A DNA stretch of 64,000 nucleotides, taken from Ignavibacteria bacterium. GTDB taxonomy: Bacteria > Bacteroidota > Ignavibacteria > Ignavibacteriales > SURF-24. The DNA lies in the NCBI GenBank assembly GCA_025612245.1, contig JAAXKQ010000001.1, forward strand, positions 124,001-188,000, in the 5' to 3' direction. Shown piece after piece: positions 18,809-26,105 of the stretch (its first letter is position 1; each line of letters opens with the position of its first letter). The position numbers were made by a program, and so were the translations under genes. The notes below the pieces were generated by a model. It did not search any database. It was not told the DNA's origin and was given only the letters and a program-made list of their open reading frames with translations.

Positions 18809-18819
18809 GGATCCTGTTT
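18793..18819. terminator. Bidirectional terminator overlapping the nadB stop codon
   Basis: A perfect 11-bp stem, AAACAGGATCC against GGATCCTGTTT, with a TTTAA loop that contains the nadB stop TAA (18806-18808). The gene's last codons form the left arm. The convergent ppx gene ends 13 bp away, so the site can serve both strands. Confidence 0.7.
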
Positions 18820-18831
18820 CTTCAGAAGGTT

Positions 18832-19749
18832 CTAAAGCTTTTCAAGAAAATCTATTACTGCTCCGTATCTGATGCCCCGTCCGCTAACGATGAGGCTTTT
18901 GGATGGGAGCAGTTTCATTAAATTCTTAAGTATCAGCGTTCCTGAAAAGATTACGTCCTCACGCCCTTTCATTATCTCCGGGTAGAGCCTTAGAATTTCA
19001 GAGGCTTTAAGCTTTGAAAACTCAGCCGCCATCCGTGTAACGTCTTCGAGAGTGAGTATGGAATTTTCAACCAGGCTCTCGTCATAGTGCCGAAGGCCTT
19101 GTTTTACGCAGGAAAGGGAAGTTGGTGTTCCGGCTACGGCAACTATAGAAAAACCGGGAGGGAATTTGTCTTTAAGCTCAAAGAACTTTTCTTCAATTGC
19201 CTTATCGAGCTCCTCAATTTCAGCATCAAGAGGAGGATCGTGCCTGATGAATTTTTCCGTAAAGCTGACCACGCCGCCAAGGAAACTCTTGCTGAAGGAA
19301 ATGTTTTTCCTGTCGCCGTAGATCACCTCGGTGCTTCCGCCCCCGATGTCTATTACGACGTACTTTTCGGAATCAACGCCCGAGACCGCGCCAAGGAATG
19401 AAAGCCTGGCTTCTTCTTCTCCGCTAATTACCCTGATATCGATGCCGAATTTTTCTTTGACTAAAGAGATAATATAGCTGCTGTTTGAGGCAAGGCGCAT
19501 TGCACTCGTTGCCCTGGCAATTACGTGGCTGCATTTGCCGGATTTTATGATGGAGGAATATTCCTCCATAACATCAAGCATTGCCTTTACACTGTTTTCC
19601 GAGATCGGTCCTCCCGGCTGGAGGCCCCTGCCGATTCTTGGCATTCTGTATTCATTTACGAGGGGTTTAATTTTACCATCTGTTCTGCTTATATTTGCTA
19701 TCAGCAATAAAATGGTATTTGTACCTATATCAATAGAAGCAATATTCAT
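18832..19749 (-). CDS. ppx: Ppx/GppA-type exopolyphosphatase/phosphatase
   Basis: An ASKHA-fold phosphatase that removes end phosphates from polyphosphate or pppGpp. SIDIGTNTILLLIA gives the first phosphate loop, ARATSAMRLASN the activation block, and VIDIGGGSTEVIYG the second phosphate loop; VSGEEEARL carries the family's catalytic Glu region. At about 305 residues it is the short, two-domain form without the HD extension. I chose ATG 19749, which puts the protein start next to the phosphate loop; a TTG at 19770 is possible. It is divergent from the membrane-protein gene, with 37 bp between the starts. Confidence 0.9.
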   Translation of the reverse strand: MNIASIDIGTNTILLLIANISRTDGKIKPLVNEYRMPRIGRGLQPGGPISENSVKAMLDVMEEYSSIIKSGKCSHVIARATSAMRLASNSSYIISLVKEKFGIDIRVISGEEEARLSFLGAVSGVDSEKYVVIDIGGGSTEVIYGDRKNISFSKSFLGGVVSFTEKFIRHDPPLDAEIEELDKAIEEKFFELKDKFPPGFSIVAVAGTPTSLSCVKQGLRHYDESLVENSILTLEDVTRMAAEFSKLKASEILRLYPEIMKGREDVIFSGTLILKNLMKLLPSKSLIVSGRGIRYGAVIDFLEKL

Positions 19750-19786
19750 ATATTTTTCATATTTTTGCAAAAAGGATATTCAATTT

Positions 19787-20308
19787 ATGCAAAACCTAAA
19801 CAAAATTTCTAAGATTTTTTTATATGTTTGTTCTTTAAGCGGTATTTTATGGTTTGGGGGCTATCTTTCCAGGCTTCTTCTTACATACCAGCTTTTTGAG
19901 CCAAGGGATTTTATCTTAAAGAATTATGTAAACGACCAGAACTTAGGGGGAATTTTCTATACACTTAACAGTTCGGTTACATTTACGCTCATTTTATACG
20001 TGGTTTTTCTGGTTTCTTTCGTTTTATTCCTTTCAACTTCCAGAATAAAGCTCAAGGAAGAAGGGTGGCTTTTTGTCATTCTTCTCATTGTTGTAATTAC
20101 TGCACCTTTCGAGCTGTATCTCATGTCCCTGGATTACCAGATAGCAAACAAGGTATTTTATTCGTCTTTTGTGCCAAAGGAGATACTGGCTATTTATATA
20201 AAAAGGATGAAGTTGCTAAGCAGTTTCCCATTGATCGAAATTTTTTCCTATTGTGCGATATTATTTCTTATAATATTTAAACCGCTCAGAATGAAAAAGA
20301 TTAAATGA
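19787..20308 (+). CDS. Four-helix membrane protein of unknown function
   Basis: I do not recognise a family. The 173-residue protein has four hydrophobic helices (about residues 8-30, 63-85, 93-112 and 148-165), a loop with LLTYQLFEPRDFIL between the first two, and a basic C-terminus. I chose ATG 19787 because AGGA lies about 10 bases upstream; an open frame extends further left but only as antisense to ppx. Its stop overlaps the next gene (ATGA), which in turn overlaps aroQ, so the three are translationally coupled. Confidence 0.65.
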   Translation: MQNLNKISKIFLYVCSLSGILWFGGYLSRLLLTYQLFEPRDFILKNYVNDQNLGGIFYTLNSSVTFTLILYVVFLVSFVLFLSTSRIKLKEEGWLFVILLIVVITAPFELYLMSLDYQIANKVFYSSFVPKEILAIYIKRMKLLSSFPLIEIFSYCAILFLIIFKPLRMKKIK

Positions 20309-20577
20309 AATTAAAAGAAAAAGAATTTGAAGAGATTCTGCAGGACTTAAAGGCGTTGGCGGCGGAACTGGGTGCCACGGTCCGTTTTGAAAAGGGTGAT
20401 TTTAAGGGAGGCTACTGCCTCCTTAAGGAATCCAAGGTTATAGTGATCAACAGAATGGCAAATCAGCAGCGCAAGGTAATGATACTTTCAGCAGCACTAA
20501 AGGAGCTGGGAATTGACCAGATATACCTGACGCCCAAGCTGCGCGAGATTATTGACGAAATGAACGAGGAAAAATGA
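20305..20577 (+). CDS. Small conserved-looking protein of unknown function
   Basis: I do not recognise a named family. The 90-residue soluble, charged protein has a helical N-terminus (EFEEILQDLKALAAELG), a central GDFKGGYCLLKESKVIVINR, then NQQRKVMILSAALKELG. The single Cys in GGYC, the likely beta hairpin and the helix after it suggest a compact alpha/beta fold. ATG 20305 overlaps the upstream stop, and its own stop overlaps the aroQ start. The tight coupling on both sides argues that it is a real gene. Confidence 0.7.
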   Translation: MKLKEKEFEEILQDLKALAAELGATVRFEKGDFKGGYCLLKESKVIVINRMANQQRKVMILSAALKELGIDQIYLTPKLREIIDEMNEEK

Positions 20578-21005
20578 AACTACTAATACTGAACGGACCC
20601 AACCTGAATATGCTTGGAATGAGGGATAAGGACCATTACGGGACTTTAACGCTCGAGGAGATAGAAAGGATCGTAAGGTTTAAATACCCGGATGAGGTGT
20701 TCGAGTTTTTCCAATCCAACCACGAGGGTGAGCTGATAGACAAAATCCAGGGTGCCGCCTCTTCATCTTTTGACGCTTTGATCATAAATCCAGGAGGGTA
20801 TGCGCACACTTCCGTTGCAATTAAGGACGCGTTAACCGAGTGCAAAATCCCCAAGGTGGAAGTCCATCTTTCAAACCTCTCGGGCAGGGATGACTATAGG
20901 CAGGTACTGCTAACTGCATCCTCATGCACGGGGTACGTCTCGGGCTTCAAGGAAAAGGGCTACCTGGCCGCAGTGTATCTGATCAGGGAGATATTAGGGA
21001 AGTAG
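20574..21005 (+). CDS. aroQ: Type II 3-dehydroquinate dehydratase
   Basis: Third step of the shikimate pathway, 3-dehydroquinate to 3-dehydroshikimate. At 143 residues it has the type II size and blocks: ILNGPNLNMLGMRDKDHYG (catalytic Tyr and Arg on the lid loop), FFQSNHEGELID, NPGGYAHTSVAI and VEVHLSNLSGRDDYR. The usual NPGAY reads NPGGY here. The stop codon is the first TAG of a tandem TAGTAGG repeat. Confidence 0.95.
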   Translation: MKLLILNGPNLNMLGMRDKDHYGTLTLEEIERIVRFKYPDEVFEFFQSNHEGELIDKIQGAASSSFDALIINPGGYAHTSVAIKDALTECKIPKVEVHLSNLSGRDDYRQVLLTASSCTGYVSGFKEKGYLAAVYLIREILGK

Positions 21006-21030
21006 TAGGTAGTAGGTAGTAGGTAGCAGG
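21003..21030 (+). repeat. Four-copy 7-bp tandem repeat on the aroQ stop codon
   Basis: Three TAGTAGG units and one TAGCAGG unit start exactly at the aroQ stop. A purine-rich tract (GGGAGAAAAGG, GAGGAAG) follows to about 21056. A related TAAGGAG tract follows the lipid-kinase stop at 28010. Confidence 0.85.
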
Positions 21031-21095
21031 GAGAAAAGGTAACAGAGGAAGTAAGAAGTAAACATAGAATTGAATAAAGACAGGAATAGATAGAA

Positions 21096-21785
21096 ATGAT
21101 AAAGGCAGTAATTTTCGATTTGGATAATACGCTCGTGGACTTTATGAAAATGAAAAGAAGAGCAATTGAAGCAGCCATTCCTGCTATGATTGATGCGGGT
21201 CTGGATATGACAATTGACGAGGCCACGAAGAAAATCAATGAGATTTATCTTGAACAGGGCATTGAATACCAGCATGTATTTGACTTGTTCCTGCAGCAGA
21301 CAATTAACCGTGTGGATAACAAGATACTTGCTTCGGGCATTGTTGCCTACAGGAAGGCCAGAGAAGCCGAGCTTACCCCGTATCCTCACGTTTACTCTAC
21401 CTTGATTCAGCTTTCAAAAATGGGCTTGAAGCTTGGAATTGTCTCCGATGCCCCGGTAAAAGAAGCCTGGTTGAGGCTTGCCTCGCTTAATTTCCATAAT
21501 TTCTTTGATGCGGTTGTTACCTTTGATGAAACCGGCGAAAGAAAACCGAGTCCGGTTCCCTTTAAGGCTGTTTTATTTAAGCTCGATACTGCTCCCGAAG
21601 AGGCAATTATGGTGGGCGACTGGGTTGAGCGCGACATCGTAGGAGCTTCAAAGCTCGGCATGAAAACGGCATTTGCAAAATACGGCGACACTTTTAATAC
21701 GCAGGCTCACATAGCAGATTTTGAGCTTAATGACATAAGTGACCTTATTCCAATAATAAATGACTTAAATAGCGTCCAGGTGTAA
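21096..21785 (+). CDS. HAD-superfamily hydrolase (subfamily IA)
   Basis: The 229-residue protein has the four HAD motifs: FDLDNTLVD (nucleophile Asp and acid/base Asp), IVSDAP (Ser/Thr motif), KPSPVPFK (Lys) and VGDWVERDIVGA (acidic motif). An alpha-helical cap sits between the first two. It resembles the group of 2-haloacid-dehalogenase-like phosphatases often annotated as TIGR02253; the metabolite it dephosphorylates is unknown. It follows aroQ after a repeat-rich 90 bp gap and stands alone. Confidence 0.85.
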   Translation: MIKAVIFDLDNTLVDFMKMKRRAIEAAIPAMIDAGLDMTIDEATKKINEIYLEQGIEYQHVFDLFLQQTINRVDNKILASGIVAYRKAREAELTPYPHVYSTLIQLSKMGLKLGIVSDAPVKEAWLRLASLNFHNFFDAVVTFDETGERKPSPVPFKAVLFKLDTAPEEAIMVGDWVERDIVGASKLGMKTAFAKYGDTFNTQAHIADFELNDISDLIPIINDLNSVQV

Positions 21786-21889
21786 AATAATAGCACAAAG
21801 AGTTCATAAATAAGTTTATTGTAATGCGTTTATCTTGATAGTTTATAATGAATTAGTTATTTTGGAATTTGTTTTTTGCAGGGTCTAAA

Positions 21890-22279
21890 TTGAAAGAACT
21901 CGGAATAAAGAAGCTTTATTATTCAATAAGTGAAGTAAGTAAAATTACGGGCTTGGAGCAGTACGTCTTAAGGTATTGGGAGAATGAATTTGAGGATTTA
22001 AAACCCTCGAAAAACAGGGCTGGAAACAGGATTTACACCAATAAGGATATTCAGGTAATCCTCAAGATCAAAAAGCTCCTCAAAGAAGAGAAATATACCA
22101 TTGAGGGAGCCAAGAAGAACCTCAAGGAGCCGGAACCGGTTCAGGAAGCTGTTCAGGAAAAGCCCGAGGAAGCAAATACAGAAATAAAAGACAAAAAAAG
22201 TGAAGAAGTTTTGCCTGCAATTAAAAGAGACCTTGAACATATAAGGAATTTTTTGATATATTTACAGAGTAAGTTATAA
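21890..22279 (+). CDS. MerR-family transcriptional regulator
   Basis: A DNA-binding regulator with the MerR winged helix: YYSISEVSKITGLEQYVLRYWENEF, then NRAGNRIYTNKDIQVILKIK. The effector part after residue 75 is short, acidic and Glu/Lys-rich, then ends in a helix, with no metal-binding Cys, so the signal is unknown. I chose TTG 21890 because CAGGG lies 6 bases upstream; TTG 21869 is an alternative. It is immediately followed by the tRNA-Pro gene on the same strand. Confidence 0.85.
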   Translation: MKELGIKKLYYSISEVSKITGLEQYVLRYWENEFEDLKPSKNRAGNRIYTNKDIQVILKIKKLLKEEKYTIEGAKKNLKEPEPVQEAVQEKPEEANTEIKDKKSEEVLPAIKRDLEHIRNFLIYLQSKL

Positions 22280-22308
22280 TTATTAAAAATTAAAATAATT
22301 ATAAAAAT

Positions 22309-22382
22309 CGGAACGTGGCGCAGCCCGGTAGCGTACTTGAATGGGGTTCAAGGGGTCGCGGGTTCAAATCCCGCCGTTCCGA
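22309..22382 (+). tRNA. tRNA-Pro, anticodon GGG
   Basis: A complete 74-nt cloverleaf: acceptor arms CGGAACG and CGTTCCG, D arm with GG in the loop, anticodon stem CTTGA/TCAAG with loop ATGGGGT (anticodon GGG), and T arm GCGGG-TTCAAAT-CCCGC. No CCA is encoded; the discriminator base is A. A terminator follows within a few bases. Confidence 0.96.
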
Positions 22383-22384
22383 CT

Positions 22385-22421
22385 AAAAAGCTCAAAAATC
22401 AAAGGTTTTTGAGCTTTTTTT
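22385..22421 (+). terminator. Terminator after tRNA-Pro
   Basis: A 14-bp perfect stem (AAAAAGCTCAAAAA against its complement), a 7-base loop and a run of T. Confidence 0.9.
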
Positions 22422-22744
22422 ATTTACCGACTGATTAGAGGTTAAAGCATTATTGCTCATTTTCACTCATTTCCCCGTCAATTCGTGTTAAAAATCGTGT
22501 TAATTTTTGCACGAAATTCGTTTTAAAAATCCTTAAAAGGAACACGAACTATATTAAACTAAAAACCTATTATCCTGCTTGCTGGTTCCATGGACGGAAA
22601 CCTGTTAGCCTGGTGCGGAACTATTAATTCTTGCCAGCCCGATAAATTCACAGGATGTTTCACACACGATATTGCTGCATAACAAAATTAACTGTGAATT
22701 ATTTTTGCCTCCATTCTTTTTGCGGGATTACGGTTATTGGTAAT
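22422..22744. other. Gene-free stretch downstream of tRNA-Pro with short repeats
   Basis: No convincing gene. A near-identical direct repeat, TTCGTGTTAAAAATC (22482-22496) and TTCGTTTTAAAAATC (22517-22531), lies here, together with an inverted pair TTCGTGTT (22482-22489) and AACACGAA (22541-22548). Such clusters beside a tRNA 3' end recall integrase arm sites, but no integrase is present. Confidence 0.4.
22482..22548. repeat. Direct and inverted short repeats near the tRNA 3' end
   Basis: Two 15-bp direct copies differing at one position, plus an 8-bp inverted copy of the first half. The function is unknown; a relic attachment region or a protein binding site are both possible. Confidence 0.45.
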
Positions 22745-23191
22745 ATGGAAGAAAAAGAAACTAAATTCATACTTCTGGTTGAGGATAACCCGGGCGATAT
22801 ATTTCTTACGCAGCAGGCATTCAGGGAAAGCAAAACCACTAACATAATCCAGGTCGTAAAAAACGGCGTCGAATGCATGGAATTCCTGCGAAAAGAAGGA
22901 AGATTTGCCGGGGTACAAATGCCCGACATGATACTGCTTGACCTGAACCTCCCGAAGAAAAACGGCAGGGAAGTCCTGGCGGAAGTAAAGCACGACGATA
23001 AGCTTAAGTTCATTCCCGTTATTGTCCTTACCAGCTCACAGAATGAGAGCGACATTATTTCCAGCTACCAGCTTAATGCAAACTGCTATATTACAAAACC
23101 TGTTGACTATGACGAATTTATTCGCATTATTAAATCTATCGAGAATTTCTGGTTTACAACCGTAAGGCTTCCGAAAAAATGCTTAAATTAA
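22745..23191 (+). CDS. Single-domain response regulator (Rcp1-like)
   Basis: A receiver-only protein of 148 residues: acidic pocket in LVEDNPGD, phospho-acceptor Asp66 in MILLDLNLP, Thr96 in VIVLTSS and Lys118 in ITKPVD. The VEDNPGD start and the insertion around EFLRKEGRF match the Rcp1 type that partners with phytochrome or hybrid kinases. There is no output domain. ATG 22745 starts the domain correctly although the ribosome binding site is poor; the frame is open further left without support. No kinase is nearby. Confidence 0.85.
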   Translation: MEEKETKFILLVEDNPGDIFLTQQAFRESKTTNIIQVVKNGVECMEFLRKEGRFAGVQMPDMILLDLNLPKKNGREVLAEVKHDDKLKFIPVIVLTSSQNESDIISSYQLNANCYITKPVDYDEFIRIIKSIENFWFTTVRLPKKCLN

Positions 23192-23308
23192 AATCAGGGA
23201 ACATTTCCTTTTAGTGCCGGGTTTACCTATTTATTTACTAACATTTTATCTTTTATTTTAGTAAATTTTACGAGCTAAATTTATTTAAATAAAGCAAATA
23301 CCTGCTGT

Positions 23309-23719
23309 ATGAAAGAATCTCAGATTACAATCCTGCTTGTTGAAGATAACATGGGCGACGTGCATCTTATAAATGAGCTGATCCACGATACAGGAGCTTC
23401 AAATATCAAGGTTGAACAGGCTTTCCGCCTTTCTACGGGTATTCAGCGCCTGGATAAAGGGGGAATTGACCTCGTTCTGCTGGATCTGGGGCTTCCGGAC
23501 AGCATGGGTCTCGATACGCTGAAAAGAATCCTTCCTGAAACAAAGGGTGTTCCTGTCATTGTACTGACGGGCCTTGAGGATGAAGAGATAGGCATAAAAG
23601 CCGTTCAGGCAGGCGCGCAGGACTATCTTGTGAAATACCAGCTGGATCCCGTCCTCTTCATGCGCTCTATCCGCTTTGCAATTGAAAGAAAGCGCGTAAA
23701 CGAGATAAAGCAGCTTTAA
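23309..23719 (+). CDS. Second single-domain response regulator
   Basis: A receiver-only protein of 136 residues: LVEDNMGD, phospho-acceptor Asp59 in VLLDLGLP, Thr87 in VIVLTG and Lys109 in YLVKYQ. It diverges from the regulator 118 bp upstream (AGAQDYLVK rather than the ITKPVD form), so it is not a recent copy. It probably works with a hybrid histidine kinase encoded elsewhere. Confidence 0.85.
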   Translation: MKESQITILLVEDNMGDVHLINELIHDTGASNIKVEQAFRLSTGIQRLDKGGIDLVLLDLGLPDSMGLDTLKRILPETKGVPVIVLTGLEDEEIGIKAVQAGAQDYLVKYQLDPVLFMRSIRFAIERKRVNEIKQL

Positions 23720-24004
23720 GGAGTTTTAATTATGTTCCGCTGGTGGCTCCGGTGGCCGTAAAAGGAGCCATAATTGCCGCTTCCTCAGAGAAAAGAGGCT
23801 GCCATATTTCACATAGCTCATACCGGAAAAATCCATCCACTAATTTCTATACCCATTAATTTCTATTTTGTCGTTTACGAGGTTATTTCCTAAATTCACA
23901 TATTCAAAAACAGGCAATTTATTATGAACTTTGTTACAGATGAGCCTGTTAAGTTAATAGAAATATTGAATTAAAAATCGTATATTTTAAGCTGATTTTT
24001 AGAA

Positions 24005-25489
24005 TTGGATTTAAATTTGAATACAGATAAACCAAAGTCATTTTGCGGCATTTTCGGCACTTTCGGCACAGATGATGCAGCTTTCCTGACATACTACGGC
24101 CTTCATTCACTTCAGCACCGCGGCCAGGAGGCTTCCGGCATCGTAACAGCAGAAGAACTTAACGGGAAGGTAATTTTTAATATACATAAGAACCTTGGGC
24201 TTGTTTCTGAGGTCTTTCATGATCCTGATATACTAAAGCAGAACCTGAAGGGATTTTCGGCTATAGGACATAACCGTTATTCCACGACAGGTGCTTCTGA
24301 ATCCTTAAAGAATATACAGCCTTTTGTGGTTAATTACCGTATGGGACACCTTGCCGTTGCTCATAACGGAAACCTGACGAATGCGCATATACTGAGGGAA
24401 AATCTTGTCAATGAAGGCGCAATATTTCAGACCACAAGCGATACTGAGGTCATTCTTCACCTTATAGCCCGCAGCAAGCTGAACAACCAGGTACAGCAGA
24501 TTTTAGAGGCTTTAAGGAAAATTGAAGGCGCTTACTGTCTGGTGATACTTACTGAGGATAAACTCATTGCCGCAAGAGACCCTCATGGCTTCAGGCCTCT
24601 GTGCCTTGGGAGCGTTAACGGCAACTTTATTGTGGCTTCAGAGACCTGCGCACTGGACATCAACAGCGCAAAGTACATACGCGACATTGAGCCCGGCGAG
24701 CTGATTGTAATTGACAAGAAAGGCGCTGAAACAAAACAGGTAGAATCGTACAGGATTTATGACACGAAACCCGTGAAAAAACAGTGCGTGTTCGAATATA
24801 TATATTTCTCACGTCCGGACAGCAAAATATTCGGCCACAGCGTAGATAAGATCAGGAGAAAACTTGGGAAAGTCCTGGCAAAAAAGCACCCTGTAGTCGA
24901 CAAAGACGGCGAAAAAGTAATCGTAATCAGCGTTCCCGACAGCTCCAATACAGCTGCTCTGGGTTATGAAAGCCAGCTTGAGAAAGACGGCATCAGGGCA
25001 AAGTTTGAGCTCGGACTCATCAGGAGCCACTATGTCGGAAGGACGTTCATTCAGCCCGGTCAGACGAACAGGGAAATGGGTGTAAGATTTAAGTTTAATA
25101 TCGTGAAGGGAGTTCTTGAGAACCGTACGGTGGTTCTCATAGATGACTCGATTGTAAGGGGAACTACTTCAAAACAGCTGATCAGCCTGATAAAAGAAGC
25201 AAACCCCAAGGCAATTCATGTGAGGATCTCTTCGCCTCCGATTGTTTATCCCTGTTATTATGGAATGGACTTTCCTTCGAAGGAAGAACTGATTGCTAAC
25301 AGATTTGACGGTGATGTGGAAAAGATCAGAGAATACCTTGAAGTAGACAGCCTTGAGTACCTGACTACGGATGAACTGCTTGAGGCTATGGTGGATCAGG
25401 ATCAGTCCGATTTCTGTACGGCATGTTTCTCGGGCATTTACCCTACAAGGGTAAACGAGTCCTTTAATAAAAACGTATATGAAGATTAA
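24005..25489 (+). CDS. purF: Amidophosphoribosyltransferase
   Basis: Makes 5-phosphoribosylamine from PRPP and glutamine, the first committed step of purine synthesis. After a short propeptide-like leader, Cys14 in SFCGIFG is the N-terminal nucleophile of the glutaminase domain, followed by LQHRGQEASGI and GHNRYSTTG. The PRTase half has the PRPP loop VVLIDDSIVRGTTS. Late Cys residues (Cys in IVYPCYYG, and FCTACFSGIYP) resemble the 4Fe-4S ligands of the Bacillus-type enzyme. The start is TTG 24005; TTG 24017 would shorten the leader. Confidence 0.95.
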   Translation: MDLNLNTDKPKSFCGIFGTFGTDDAAFLTYYGLHSLQHRGQEASGIVTAEELNGKVIFNIHKNLGLVSEVFHDPDILKQNLKGFSAIGHNRYSTTGASESLKNIQPFVVNYRMGHLAVAHNGNLTNAHILRENLVNEGAIFQTTSDTEVILHLIARSKLNNQVQQILEALRKIEGAYCLVILTEDKLIAARDPHGFRPLCLGSVNGNFIVASETCALDINSAKYIRDIEPGELIVIDKKGAETKQVESYRIYDTKPVKKQCVFEYIYFSRPDSKIFGHSVDKIRRKLGKVLAKKHPVVDKDGEKVIVISVPDSSNTAALGYESQLEKDGIRAKFELGLIRSHYVGRTFIQPGQTNREMGVRFKFNIVKGVLENRTVVLIDDSIVRGTTSKQLISLIKEANPKAIHVRISSPPIVYPCYYGMDFPSKEELIANRFDGDVEKIREYLEVDSLEYLTTDELLEAMVDQDQSDFCTACFSGIYPTRVNESFNKNVYED

Positions 25490-25514
25490 TCCCATTTCTT
25501 AATACCGGAACTAT

Positions 25515-26105
25515 ATGATTAAACTCAGGGACGTGTATACCCGCTCGAACCTTTTAAGCCTTACCAGGCTCCTTTTGAGCGTACCGGTCTACTTCCTGCT
25601 CTTCAGGATAGAAGACTCGGCAAACTACAGGATTGAGATAATTGCCGTCCTCATTTTTGCGGCGGCAACCGATTTCCTGGACGGGTACTTAGCGCGCAAA
25701 TACAATGAAATTTCGGAAGCAGGGAAGATATTAGACCCTCTTGCCGATAAGGTGCTCGTTGGCGTCGTGACAATTCAGCTATTCGTGCTGGGAGAGATTC
25801 CCCCGGTATACTTTTTCTCTGTAATCGGCAGGGACCTGATTATATTCCTGGGGGGAATTTACGTTACAAAAAGGCTGGGCAAGGTTCTGCCTTCAAACCT
25901 GTTGGGCAAGATTACCGTTACATTCATTGCGGCATATTTACTGTCAATCATTCTGGGAGTTACGGACAGTGTTCCTTTCCTGTACGACCTCTTTTATTAC
26001 GTAAGCCTGATCTTAGTTTACGGCTCACTAATTGCATATATAATCAGGGCAAAAGAATCTCTAACGTGGAATAAAAATGAATCTGTTCAAGAACATCAAC
26101 TTTGA
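25515..26105 (+). CDS. pgsA: CDP-alcohol phosphatidyltransferase, PgsA-like
   Basis: Probably makes phosphatidylglycerol phosphate from CDP-diacylglycerol. The 196-residue membrane protein has the family signature D-x2-DG-x2-AR-x8-G-x3-D-x3-D in TDFLDGYLARKYNE...GKILDPLADKV (about residues 55-85) and six hydrophobic segments. NLLSLTRLLL near the start is typical of PgsA. The exact alcohol is not certain from sequence alone. It overlaps ftsY by 29 bp. Confidence 0.88.
   Translation: MIKLRDVYTRSNLLSLTRLLLSVPVYFLLFRIEDSANYRIEIIAVLIFAAATDFLDGYLARKYNEISEAGKILDPLADKVLVGVVTIQLFVLGEIPPVYFFSVIGRDLIIFLGGIYVTKRLGKVLPSNLLGKITVTFIAAYLLSIILGVTDSVPFLYDLFYYVSLILVYGSLIAYIIRAKESLTWNKNESVQEHQL

Noticed and set aside
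19535-19786. Long upstream part of the membrane-protein frame, antisense to ppx
   Set aside because: It lies entirely inside ppx on the other strand, and ATG 19787 has its own ribosome binding site.
22650-22690. TGTTTCACAC sequence that resembles half of a parS site
   Set aside because: Only the left half matches; there is no inverted right half, so it is not a ParB site.
22655-22744. N-terminal extension of the first response regulator
   Set aside because: The receiver fold starts at residue 7 of the ATG 22745 product; the upstream part has no conserved pattern and contains a Cys/His-rich random stretch.
23841-23866. TAATTTCTAT repeated twice before purF
   Set aside because: Short AT-rich direct repeat without symmetry; no match to a known purine riboswitch or PurR site.
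26077-26105. Three gene overlaps of exactly 29 bp (pgsA/ftsY, unknown/MCE, MCE/ggt)
   Set aside because: Two depend on start choice, the overlapping sequences share no motif, and short overlaps are common here; most likely coincidence.
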